From Bacteroides intestinalis (GTDB lineage Bacteria > Bacteroidota > Bacteroidia > Bacteroidales > Bacteroidaceae), in NCBI RefSeq assembly GCF_003464595.1, contig NZ_QRZF01000006.1, forward strand, positions 124,001 to 188,000: a stretch of DNA of 64,000 nucleotides. Direction: 5' to 3'. Position numbers and translations under genes: made by a program. Below, in pieces: positions 17,156-25,352 of the stretch. The notes below the pieces were generated by a model that was not told where the DNA came from, ran no database searches, and saw nothing but the letters and a program-made list of their open reading frames with translations. The stretch's first letter is position 1. Each line of letters begins with the position of its first letter.

Positions 17156-19702
17156 ATGAGGTTTACTTTTTTAAGGATTTTATTGTTCATCAGCCTTTGC
17201 TGGATGAGCTTTCCCCTGCAAGCACAATATGTGGTACAAGGTGTTGTTACAGACTCGTTAACCCGTGAGCCTCTCCCATATACATCTGTGTATCTGAAAG
17301 GTACTACCGAAGGAGGTATGACCGATGACAAAGGACAGTTTTCTTTCAAGACCTACCGCCCCCAAGCCGTGCTGGTTATTTCTGCCATTGGATATAATGA
17401 ATACACCCGTCTTATTCATCCGGCACAAGGTATCCGTCTTACCATCGCCCTTTCGCCGGCAACGTATGCCCTGAATGAAGTGGTGGTAAAGCCCAAACGG
17501 GAGCGATATAAGAAAAAAGATAATCCCGCCGTGGAATTTGTGCGACAAATGATTGAACATCGGGATGACTATTCGCCCAAAGAGTTGGACTTCTGGCAAC
17601 GGGATCGTTATGAGAAGATGACCTTTGCCATCAACAACTTCGACAGCGTAAAGCAACAGAAGTGGCTTTATCGTAAATTCAAGTTCCTGACGGACTATGT
17701 GGATACTTCCGCCGTTACGGGAAAGCCCGTGCTTGCCGTTTCCAACCGTGAGCTGCTGGCTACGGACTATTACCGCAAATCTCCCAAAAGCCAGAAACAG
17801 CGCGTGCATGCCCGCCGACAGGCCGGTGTGGATGAGATGCTTTCGCAGCAAGGCATGGAGCAAGCCATCAGTGTGACGATGACGGATGTGGATATTTATG
17901 AGAACAACATCACGCTGTTTACCAATAAGTTCGTAAGTCCGCTCTCTTCACTGGGCCCTTCATTCTATAAATATTATCTGATGGACACGCTTACGATAGC
18001 GGGCCAACCTTGTGTGGATCTGACGTTCGTACCCTTCAATTCCGAATCCTTCGGTTTTACGGGACACTTGTACGTTACTTTGGACAGTACTTATTTCGTA
18101 CGTCGTGCCACCATGAACTTTCCACAGAAAATTAATCTGAATTTTGTGGATTATATGTCTCTTGAACAGAACTTTACCCGTGGGGCAGACGGTACGCGCC
18201 AGTTGGCTGACGAACATATCACCACCGAATTTAAGTTGGTGGACAACAGTGACGGTATCTATGCCAAGCGGGATGTATATTACAGGAATTATGTGTATGA
18301 ACCTTCTGCGGATGCCCTTTCGGCCTTTAAGAAGCCGGAAAAAGTGATTGAGCCGGCCGAAGCGACGCATCGCACGGAAGCTTACTGGGACGATAACCGT
18401 CAGGTGGAAGTCAGCAAGAAGGAAACTTCCGTTGATAAAATGATGGCGCAGCTTCGCACATATCCTGTCTATTACTGGACGGAGAAGACCTTGAAAGTGC
18501 TGTTTACCGGATATATACCCGCGCCTAAAGAGAAAGAACCCCTGTTCTATATAGGTATGATGAATACCACTATAAGCGGTAATACCTTGGAAGGTGTACG
18601 TCTGCGTGCGGGAGGAATGACTACGGCGTGGCTCAATCCACACCTATTTTATAAAGGATACATGGCTTACGGTTTCAAAGACCATCGGATGAAGGGAATG
18701 GCTGAAGTGGAATATTCTTTCCATAAGAAGAAGGAGTATGCCAACGAGTTTCCTATTCACTCTTTGAAAGCACGATATACCTCGGATGTAAACCAATACG
18801 GACAACATTACCTCTATACCAGTCAGGACAACGTATTTCTGAGCTTGAAGCGCCAGAAGGACGACCGGATAGGCTATCAGCGCAAGGCGGAGCTGACTTA
18901 CACCAATGAGTTCCATTCCGGTTTCTCCTTTCAGCTCACTTCCCGCTTCCGGCAGGATGAGTCTTCGTATCTTATCCCTTTCCTGAAACAAGATGAGATG
19001 GCAACGCCCGTGGAGAATATATCGAATACCGAGTTTGAAGTAAAATTGCGTTATGCGCCGAATGAAAAATTCTTTCAGACGCAATGGAACCGCTTTCCGG
19101 TATCGCTGGATGCTCCGGTCTTCTCGCTTTCGCATACGATGGCTGCAAAAGGAGTATTGGGCGGTGATTATACCTATCAATATACAGAGGCAGGTTTTCA
19201 GAAACGTTTCTGGTTTTCGGCCTTCGGCTATACAGACGTTATCCTGAAGGCCGGAAAAGTTTGGAATAAAGTACCTTTCCCGTTACTGATTATCCCGAAC
19301 GCCAACCTCTCTTATACCATTCAGCCGGAGTCTTACTCCCTGATGAATGCCATGGAGTTTATGAATGATGAATATGCTTCGTGGGACGTTACTTACTATC
19401 TAAATGGCTTTTTGTTCAACCGCGTACCTTTGCTGAAAAAGTTGAAATGGCGTGAAGTCCTTTCGTTTCGGGGATTGTACGGGAATTTGAGCGACAAAAA
19501 TAATCCGACAGTCAGCAATGACCTTTTTCGTTTTCCCGTCACAACCTCTTATATGGGGGATACCCCTTATATGGAGGTGGGTGTCGGTGTAGAGAATATT
19601 TTGAAGGTGCTTCGCTTCGATTATGTCTGGCGATTAACTTACAGAAATCTGCCCGGAATTGATAAATCCGGTCTTAGAATCAGTCTGCACATGACATTTT
19701 AA
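17156..19702 (+). CDS. DUF5686 protein with carboxypeptidase-like regulatory domain
   Basis: 848 aa. A signal peptide (FLRILLFISLCWMSFPLQAQ) is followed by a carboxypeptidase-regulatory-like beta-sandwich (about 25-105: VVQGVVTDSLTREPLPYTSV, GTTEGGMTDDKGQFSF). The long remainder is of DUF5686 type and ends in beta-strands with a C-terminal aromatic residue (SLHMTF), as expected of an outer-membrane barrel. These proteins are Bacteroidetes-specific and unassigned; the architecture suggests a TonB-receptor-like or assembly role at the outer membrane. Confidence 0.85.
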   Translation: MRFTFLRILLFISLCWMSFPLQAQYVVQGVVTDSLTREPLPYTSVYLKGTTEGGMTDDKGQFSFKTYRPQAVLVISAIGYNEYTRLIHPAQGIRLTIALSPATYALNEVVVKPKRERYKKKDNPAVEFVRQMIEHRDDYSPKELDFWQRDRYEKMTFAINNFDSVKQQKWLYRKFKFLTDYVDTSAVTGKPVLAVSNRELLATDYYRKSPKSQKQRVHARRQAGVDEMLSQQGMEQAISVTMTDVDIYENNITLFTNKFVSPLSSLGPSFYKYYLMDTLTIAGQPCVDLTFVPFNSESFGFTGHLYVTLDSTYFVRRATMNFPQKINLNFVDYMSLEQNFTRGADGTRQLADEHITTEFKLVDNSDGIYAKRDVYYRNYVYEPSADALSAFKKPEKVIEPAEATHRTEAYWDDNRQVEVSKKETSVDKMMAQLRTYPVYYWTEKTLKVLFTGYIPAPKEKEPLFYIGMMNTTISGNTLEGVRLRAGGMTTAWLNPHLFYKGYMAYGFKDHRMKGMAEVEYSFHKKKEYANEFPIHSLKARYTSDVNQYGQHYLYTSQDNVFLSLKRQKDDRIGYQRKAELTYTNEFHSGFSFQLTSRFRQDESSYLIPFLKQDEMATPVENISNTEFEVKLRYAPNEKFFQTQWNRFPVSLDAPVFSLSHTMAAKGVLGGDYTYQYTEAGFQKRFWFSAFGYTDVILKAGKVWNKVPFPLLIIPNANLSYTIQPESYSLMNAMEFMNDEYASWDVTYYLNGFLFNRVPLLKKLKWREVLSFRGLYGNLSDKNNPTVSNDLFRFPVTTSYMGDTPYMEVGVGVENILKVLRFDYVWRLTYRNLPGIDKSGLRISLHMTF

Positions 19703-19803
19703 CTTAAATCTTACTAATAGAACATTAAATCGGATAAAATGACAAGTCTCAATTGAACAAAATAGCCTAAATTTGAGCAATTTTTTAAACTTTAAAAGAT
19801 ACA

Positions 19804-21099
19804 ATGGCAATGAAAGAAAACATTAAGCCGGCAACTGGTCGTTTGGGTGTACTGGTAGTCGGAGTGGGTGGCGCGGTCTCAACCACCATGATCACGGGTA
19901 CATTGGCTGCTCGTAAGGGACTGGCAAAACCTATTGGGTCTATTACACAGATGGCCACAATACGCATGGAGAACAACGACGAAAAGCTGATTAAGGACGT
20001 AGTGCCTTTGGCAGATTTGAACGACATTGTTTTCGGCGGATGGGATATCTTCCCTGATAATGCATACGAAGCTGCGATGTATGCAGAAGTTCTGAAAGAG
20101 AAAGATTTAAATCTGGTAAAAGAGGAATTGCAAGCCATCAAACCGATGCCTGCTGCCTTTGACCACAACTTTGCAAAACGTCTGAATGGTACATACATCA
20201 AGCAGGCTGCCACCCGTTGGGAAATGATGGAGCAACTGCGTGAGGATATCCGTAACTTCAAGGCTGCCAACAACTGCGAGCGTATTGCTGTGCTGTGGGC
20301 TGCAAGTACTGAAATCTACGTTCCGTTGTGTAAAGAACACGAGTCGCTTGCTGCTTTGGAAGAAGCAATGAAGGCTAATAACACGGAAGTGATTTCTCCG
20401 AGTATGTGCTACGCTTATGCTGCAATTGCAGAAGGTGCTCCGTTCATCATGGGTGCTCCTAACTTGTGCGTAGATACTCCGGCAATGTGGGAATTCTCTA
20501 AGAAGATGAATGTGCCCATCTCCGGTAAGGACTTCAAGAGTGGACAGACACTGATGAAAACAGTGCTCGCTCCGATGTTCAAGACTCGTATGCTGGGTGT
20601 AAGCGGTTGGTTCTCTACCAACATCCTGGGTAACCGTGACGGCGAAGTACTCGATCAACCCGAAAACTTCAAAACAAAAGAAGTCAGCAAGTTGTCTGTT
20701 ATCGATAACATCTTCGAACCGGAAAAATATCCCGACCTCTATGGTGATGTTTACCACAAGGTTCGTATCAACTACTATCCTCCCCGTAAAGATAATAAGG
20801 AAGCATGGGATAACATCGACATCTTCGGATGGATGGGTTACCCGATGGAAATCAAAGTAAACTTCCTGTGCCGCGACTCTATTCTTGCAGCTCCTATTGC
20901 ACTCGACCTCGTTATTTTCAGTGACCTGGCATTGCGTGCAGGTATGTCTGGAATCCAGACTTGGTTGTCATTCTTCTGCAAGAGCCCGATGCACGACTTT
21001 GAGCATGAACCGATCCATGATCTGTTCACTCAATGGAGAATGGTGAAAGAAACAATCCGTACGATGGTGGGTGAAAAATCACCGAGCTATCTGGATTAA
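19804..21099 (+). CDS. ino1: myo-Inositol-1-phosphate synthase
   Basis: 431 aa. It converts glucose-6-phosphate to inositol-3-phosphate using bound NAD. The Rossmann motif GVGGAVSTTMITG (about 18-30) and family stretches SGKDFKSGQTLMKT, GWFSTNILGNRDG and the C-terminal LDLVIFSDLALRAG are clear. It heads a run of genes matching the Bacteroides inositol-lipid cluster (MIPS, PgpA-like phosphatase, GtrA, CDP-alcohol transferase, PAP2), supplying the head group. A 100-bp gap with a hairpin separates it from the next gene, but the direction is shared. Confidence 0.94.
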   Translation: MAMKENIKPATGRLGVLVVGVGGAVSTTMITGTLAARKGLAKPIGSITQMATIRMENNDEKLIKDVVPLADLNDIVFGGWDIFPDNAYEAAMYAEVLKEKDLNLVKEELQAIKPMPAAFDHNFAKRLNGTYIKQAATRWEMMEQLREDIRNFKAANNCERIAVLWAASTEIYVPLCKEHESLAALEEAMKANNTEVISPSMCYAYAAIAEGAPFIMGAPNLCVDTPAMWEFSKKMNVPISGKDFKSGQTLMKTVLAPMFKTRMLGVSGWFSTNILGNRDGEVLDQPENFKTKEVSKLSVIDNIFEPEKYPDLYGDVYHKVRINYYPPRKDNKEAWDNIDIFGWMGYPMEIKVNFLCRDSILAAPIALDLVIFSDLALRAGMSGIQTWLSFFCKSPMHDFEHEPIHDLFTQWRMVKETIRTMVGEKSPSYLD

Positions 21100-21110
21100 T
21101 AAATAATAAT

Positions 21111-21188
21111 AAGGTGATAAGGTGGTAGAGTGATAAAGTGGTGATGTAGTATTACTTTACCGCTTTACCACTTTGTCACCTTATCACT
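21111..21188. repeat. Imperfect inverted repeat built of short iterated units
   Basis: Between ino1 and the PgpA-like gene, left-arm units of the GGTGATAA/GGTGGTA kind are mirrored by TTTACCACTTTGTCACCTTATCAC on the right (positions about 21158-21188). This would fold as a long imperfect hairpin that could tune expression inside the operon. Confidence 0.6.
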
Positions 21189-21206
21189 CTTTTATATCTT
21201 TTTTCT

Positions 21207-21680
21207 ATGAGGAGACCTTCCTTCTTCCCTGTCCTGATAGGCACGGGCTTCGGCTCAGGCTTTTCTCCCTTTGCTCCGGGCACGGCGGGCGCTTTACTCG
21301 CTACGCTAATCTGGTTCGGACTTTCTTTACTTATATCAGAAACTTGTCTGTTGTGGACGACTGTCGCATTGATATCCCTGTTCACCGTAGCCGGTATTTG
21401 GGCTACCGACCGTCTGGAACCCTACTGGGGTGAAGATCCGTCGCGCGTGGTGGTGGATGAGATGGTAGGTGTGTGGATCACGCTCCTGGCAGCTCCGGCA
21501 GGTCATATCTGGTATGGACTGGCAGCATTTGTTTTGTTCCGCTTCTTTGATATTCTGAAACCGCTGGGCATCCGGCGGATGGAAAATCTTCCGGGCGGAG
21601 TGGGAGTGATGATGGACGACGTATTGGCAGGAGTGTATGGTTTCATTGTTTTAATTGTGGCAAGATGGTTGATGGAGTAG
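21207..21680 (+). CDS. PgpA-like phosphatase (probable phosphatidylinositol-phosphate phosphatase)
   Basis: 157 aa membrane protein of the phosphatidylglycerophosphatase A family: GTGFGSGFSPFAPGTAGA near the N-terminus, VVVDEMVGVW in the middle and about three to four hydrophobic helices. In the homologous B. thetaiotaomicron inositol-lipid cluster the PgpA-like protein removes phosphate from phosphatidylinositol phosphate. The position between ino1 and a CDP-alcohol transferase supports that role over ordinary phosphatidylglycerol synthesis. It overlaps the GtrA gene by 16 bp. Confidence 0.82.
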   Translation: MRRPSFFPVLIGTGFGSGFSPFAPGTAGALLATLIWFGLSLLISETCLLWTTVALISLFTVAGIWATDRLEPYWGEDPSRVVVDEMVGVWITLLAAPAGHIWYGLAAFVLFRFFDILKPLGIRRMENLPGGVGVMMDDVLAGVYGFIVLIVARWLME

Positions 21681-22180
21681 AAGAACAGAGTCGGTTTGCA
21701 GGTTGGCGCAGGGAAGTGTGGCTTTTTATGAAGGCGCAGCTTTCTGCACAGATAGCTACGGTGATCGATTTTCTGATAACTATTCTTTTGGTGAAATTAT
21801 TTGGTATATATTATTTGTATGCCACATTTATAGGTTCTGTGGTTGGCGGTATTGTCAATTGTGTAATCAACTATGAATGGGTATTTAAGGCGGAAGACTG
21901 CAAGAAGATACATGTGGGGCTGAAGTATTTCATAGTCTGGGGTGGGAGCATTCTTATTAACACATGGGGTACTTTTGCTTTGACGGAATGGCTGGCAGGA
22001 ATGAAATGGGTGAACGGATTGCTGGGATATTACGTCTATGATGTGTTTATCCTGTCTAAAATTACGGTTGCCTTGCTGGTTGCATTTTTCTGGAACTATT
22101 ATTTGCAACGGGTTTTCGTCTACCGGAACCACAACTTAAAAAGATTTCTGAAACAACGTTTGGAGAAAAAAATAGAATGA
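21665..22180 (+). CDS. GtrA-family membrane protein
   Basis: 171 aa with four hydrophobic helices and the GtrA-family pattern ([48 protein letters not shown]). GtrA proteins are proposed flippases for lipid-linked sugars. Here the operon context suggests moving or organising an inositol-lipid intermediate, which is inference. The start overlaps the preceding gene and its stop overlaps the next start (ATGA type). Confidence 0.8.
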   Translation: MVDGVEEQSRFAGWRREVWLFMKAQLSAQIATVIDFLITILLVKLFGIYYLYATFIGSVVGGIVNCVINYEWVFKAEDCKKIHVGLKYFIVWGGSILINTWGTFALTEWLAGMKWVNGLLGYYVYDVFILSKITVALLVAFFWNYYLQRVFVYRNHNLKRFLKQRLEKKIE

Positions 22181-22836
22181 ACATGAATTACAGAGATTGG
22201 CTGCAACAGGTGATATACAAGATTATCAATCCCGTTGTGCGTGGCATGATTAAAATTGGCATTACGCCTAACTTTATTACTACTACCGGGTTGATACTTA
22301 ACATTGTGGCTGCCGGTATATTTATTTATGCAGGGTTAGTGACAGATTCGGAAGAGGATCTTTCTTTGGTGGGATGGACAGGCGGACTGATACTCTTCGC
22401 CGGGCTGTTTGACATGATGGATGGTCGTGTGGCGCGTCTTGGCAATATGTCTTCGACCTTCGGGGCATTGTACGATTCGGTGCTCGATCGTTACAGTGAA
22501 CTGTTTACCTTATTCGGTATATCCTATTATCTCATCTTGCAGGGCTATTTCGTGGGTTCCATTATCACTTTTCTTGCTTTGATCGGTTCGCTGATGGTAA
22601 GTTACGTACGCGCACGTGCCGAAGGTCTGGGACTGGAATGTAAAGTAGGTATTATGCAGCGCCCTGAGCGAGTGGTGCTGACCAGTCTGGGAGCTCTGTT
22701 CTGCGGTATATTTTCCGATTGTACACTCTTCGACCCGATGTTGATCCTGATTGTTCCTCTGGCAATCATTGCCGTATTGGCTAATTTGACGGCTTTTGTC
22801 CGTCTGGCACATTGCTATAAACTTTTGAATAAATGA
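22177..22836 (+). CDS. CDP-alcohol phosphatidyltransferase (phosphatidylinositol-phosphate synthase type)
   Basis: 219 aa with about six membrane helices and the complete family signature D-x2-DG-x2-AR-x8-G-x3-D-x3-D, seen as [16 protein letters not shown] followed by GALYDSVLD. It would join inositol-3-phosphate to CDP-diacylglycerol. Tight overlaps on both sides (ATGA) show a single coupled operon. Confidence 0.88.
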   Translation: MNMNYRDWLQQVIYKIINPVVRGMIKIGITPNFITTTGLILNIVAAGIFIYAGLVTDSEEDLSLVGWTGGLILFAGLFDMMDGRVARLGNMSSTFGALYDSVLDRYSELFTLFGISYYLILQGYFVGSIITFLALIGSLMVSYVRARAEGLGLECKVGIMQRPERVVLTSLGALFCGIFSDCTLFDPMLILIVPLAIIAVLANLTAFVRLAHCYKLLNK

Positions 22837-23765
22837 TAAAAAGATATTTCCCTCCGGTAAGAGAGACGGTATTGCTGGTAGTCATTACGTTGGCTTTTCT
22901 GTTGTTGACAGCTACTTGTATCGGGCTTCGTACGGAGCATTTTCTAATGACGGGATTGTTCCTGGTTCTGTTTTTTGCAGGAAAGACAACCCGTAAGCTG
23001 GCAGTGGCTTTACTGCCTTTTGTTGTTTTTGCAGTTTCCTATGACTGGATGCGGGTGTATCCCAATTACCAGGTGAACCCTATTGATGTGCAGGGCTTGT
23101 ATGAAGCGGAAAAGTCTCTTTTCGGTATATCCGTGAATGGGGCTACGCTGATTCCTTGTGAATACTTTGCCATACATCACTGGCCGGTAGCTGATTTCTT
23201 TGCTGGGGTGTTCTATCTCTGCTGGGTGCCTGTGCCTATAGCATTCGGTTTGTGGCTTTATCTGAAGGGAGATCGCCAGATGTATCTCCGTTTTGCTATG
23301 GTCTTCCTGTTGGTTAATCTTATTGGCTTTGCCGGATATTATATTCATCCTGCCGCTCCCCCTTGGTACGCTATGAACTATGGATTTGAGGCGATGCTGA
23401 ATACTCCGGGAAATGTGGCCGGATTGGGGCGCTTTGACGAACTGCTGGGATGCACAATCTTCGACTCTATCTATGGGCGTAATGCAAACGTATTTGCAGC
23501 CGTTCCTTCGCTGCATGCGGCATATATGGTTGTGGCATTGGCTTATGCTATAATGAATCGCTGTAAGGGCTGGCTGATAGCATTATTTGCGTTTATTATG
23601 GTGGGGATCTGGTGTACGGCCGTTTATTCGGGGCATCATTATCTGATTGATGTATTATTGGGAATATTCTGTGCTCTCCTGGGCATCTTTGTCTTTGAAA
23701 AAGGGTTGATGAAATGGGGAGCGTTCAAGCGCTTCTTCGAACGTTATAGTAAATATATTGAATAA
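22833..23765 (+). CDS. PAP2-superfamily protein, probable inositol phosphorylceramide synthase
   Basis: 310 aa, about six to seven membrane helices. Phosphatase-superfamily motifs are present as VPSLHAAYM (catalytic His) and [13 protein letters not shown] (second His and Asp). In characterised Bacteroides inositol-lipid clusters the PAP2-like protein moves phosphoinositol from phosphatidylinositol to ceramide, forming inositol sphingolipid; position and fold agree here. The enzymatic assignment rests on homology, not on residues unique to IPC synthases. Confidence 0.82.
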   Translation: MIKRYFPPVRETVLLVVITLAFLLLTATCIGLRTEHFLMTGLFLVLFFAGKTTRKLAVALLPFVVFAVSYDWMRVYPNYQVNPIDVQGLYEAEKSLFGISVNGATLIPCEYFAIHHWPVADFFAGVFYLCWVPVPIAFGLWLYLKGDRQMYLRFAMVFLLVNLIGFAGYYIHPAAPPWYAMNYGFEAMLNTPGNVAGLGRFDELLGCTIFDSIYGRNANVFAAVPSLHAAYMVVALAYAIMNRCKGWLIALFAFIMVGIWCTAVYSGHHYLIDVLLGIFCALLGIFVFEKGLMKWGAFKRFFERYSKYIE

Positions 23766-23834
23766 TATAATCCTCAAATAACTCTATGTAAATATATGAA
23801 GAGATTTTGTTGATAACCAAAATATTTAGAAGTA

Positions 23835-23875
23835 TTATAACAGAGACCAAGAATCCTTTTCAGTCTCTGTTATAA
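23835..23875. terminator. Bidirectional terminator after the inositol-lipid operon
   Basis: Perfect 13-bp arms TTATAACAGAGAC (23835-23847) and GTCTCTGTTATAA (23863-23875) lie between convergent genes. A T/A-rich tail follows. It marks the left limit of the acquired island. Confidence 0.75.
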
Positions 23876-23888
23876 TTTAAAATTTAGA

Positions 23889-24737
23889 CTATTTCTTTTT
23901 TCTCTTATTTTTATTCAGTTTTTGAATATCCTGCTCCAGTTCTTTGATGCTTTCCAATCGCTCCAACTGTTTTTGTACCTCCCTGTATTTGTCATACTCA
24001 CCAGCGGCTTTTTGCAGTGCTAATTTATGAGAGATTGATCCCGCGTGCTCCAATATGTTTTTATCATTCATCGTAAGTACCTGCTTCAGTTTCTCAATCC
24101 AATCCCGCATATACATCGGTTTGTGCTGTATTGCCTGAGTCTCTGCATAAGCAAGGAATTGTTCTACGATCAATTTCAAAAGCCCAATCTCCTCTTCATT
24201 CAAGTAATTCTTTCCAATTTCCACATCTGCCTTACGAACTTTATTGGGTAAAGATGTCGATGTCAGCCCCATTTGCGGCAATGCGGCATTTGCCCGATAA
24301 TATATCAGTTCCGCCGCAGTCTTCCCGCTGACCGCCCAAAGAAGTTTGTTTTGCACCTCTTTATAAAAGGCAAGGGTCATTTCATCGGACGGATCGTAAT
24401 CAATGCTTGTAGCATAAATATCTTTGATTTGTTGATAGAAAAGCCGTTCGGACAAGCGAATCTCCCGAATCCTGTCTAACAGTTCCCGGAAGTAGTTCAT
24501 TGACGAGCCGCTCTTGAATCGCTCATCGTTCAGAGCAAATCCCTTGATGATATAATCCCTCAAACGCTGTGTCGCCCAAATACGAAACTGTGTACCTTGC
24601 ACAGATTTCACCCGATAGCCAACTGAGATAATTACATCCAGATTGTAATAATTAACTTCGTGGCTTTGGGTCTTATTTTCGATCGCACCATGCTGAGTGG
24701 TTGTTCGGAATTTCCGAACAACCATATTCTCATTCAT
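23889..24737 (-). CDS. RhuM-family protein, N-terminally truncated
   Basis: 282 aa that align from memory to the middle and C-terminal part of virulence RhuM proteins: NYYNLDVIISVGYRVKS, GTQFRIWATQRLRDYIIKGF, then a Lys-rich coiled-coil tail. The usual first ~50 residues, an N-terminal DNA-binding-like WLTQxxxAELF segment, are missing. A TAA stop sits directly before the ATG in frame, so the loss is real in this sequence. RhuM is common in defence islands and mobile elements; its function is unknown. Possibly a pseudogene or a fragment created at the island edge. Confidence 0.75.
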   Translation of the reverse strand: MNENMVVRKFRTTTQHGAIENKTQSHEVNYYNLDVIISVGYRVKSVQGTQFRIWATQRLRDYIIKGFALNDERFKSGSSMNYFRELLDRIREIRLSERLFYQQIKDIYATSIDYDPSDEMTLAFYKEVQNKLLWAVSGKTAAELIYYRANAALPQMGLTSTSLPNKVRKADVEIGKNYLNEEEIGLLKLIVEQFLAYAETQAIQHKPMYMRDWIEKLKQVLTMNDKNILEHAGSISHKLALQKAAGEYDKYREVQKQLERLESIKELEQDIQKLNKNKRKKK

Positions 24738-24826
24738 TTATAAATATTTTGATGAAAAATCAGGAAAGATTTTTTTGAATGCTAATTAAGTTCTAACTTT
24801 GTAATCTTAAAATTGTAATTAAAGAA

Positions 24827-25285
24827 ATGGATATTTGGGACAAAAATAAACGGTCAGAATGTATGTCAAAAATCAGGTCTAAAAATACTAAACCTGAATT
24901 GGTGTTGCGCAAAGCCCTTTTTGCAAGGGGCTTTCGGTATCGCGTGAATGTTCCAAATCTGCCCGGAAAGCCCGATATTGTTTTGCCGAAATACAAAACG
25001 ATTATTTTCTTGCACGGCTGTTTCTGGCATCGGCACGAGAGCTGCAAATATGCTTATACGCCAAAGACAAATACAGAATTCTGGATTAATAAAATTACTT
25101 CCAATGCCGAAAGAGACAAAGCTAATTTTCAGAAACTTACAGCTTTAGGTTGGAATGTCGTAACGGTCTGGGAGTGTGAAATAAGACACACGTACAAACA
25201 TAACCTCGCACTCTTGATTGACAGAGTAGAGGTGGAAATACTCAAAAATCAGCCAAGGAAAATTTCTTTGAAATTTTATGAGTAA
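24827..25285 (+). CDS. vsr: Very-short-patch (Vsr) mismatch endonuclease
   Basis: 152 aa. Characteristic opening WDKNKRSECMSKIRSKNTKPE, then VNVPNLPGKPDIVLPKYKTIIFLHGCFWHRH with the catalytic Asp (PGKPDIV) and the zinc-binding Cys/His residues, and ERDKANFQKLTALGWNVVTVWECE. Vsr nicks T:G mismatches formed when 5-methylcytosine deaminates, so it protects the host from the cytosine methyltransferase encoded at 32964-34223. It is transcribed divergently from RhuM and convergently to the defence operon. Confidence 0.93.
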   Translation: MDIWDKNKRSECMSKIRSKNTKPELVLRKALFARGFRYRVNVPNLPGKPDIVLPKYKTIIFLHGCFWHRHESCKYAYTPKTNTEFWINKITSNAERDKANFQKLTALGWNVVTVWECEIRHTYKHNLALLIDRVEVEILKNQPRKISLKFYE

Positions 25286-25352
25286 TGCGAAAATGAAGTT
25301 TTAATGGTTGCTGAAGATATTGTTGAGTATCAGCGAACTGCGAAAAAATAAT

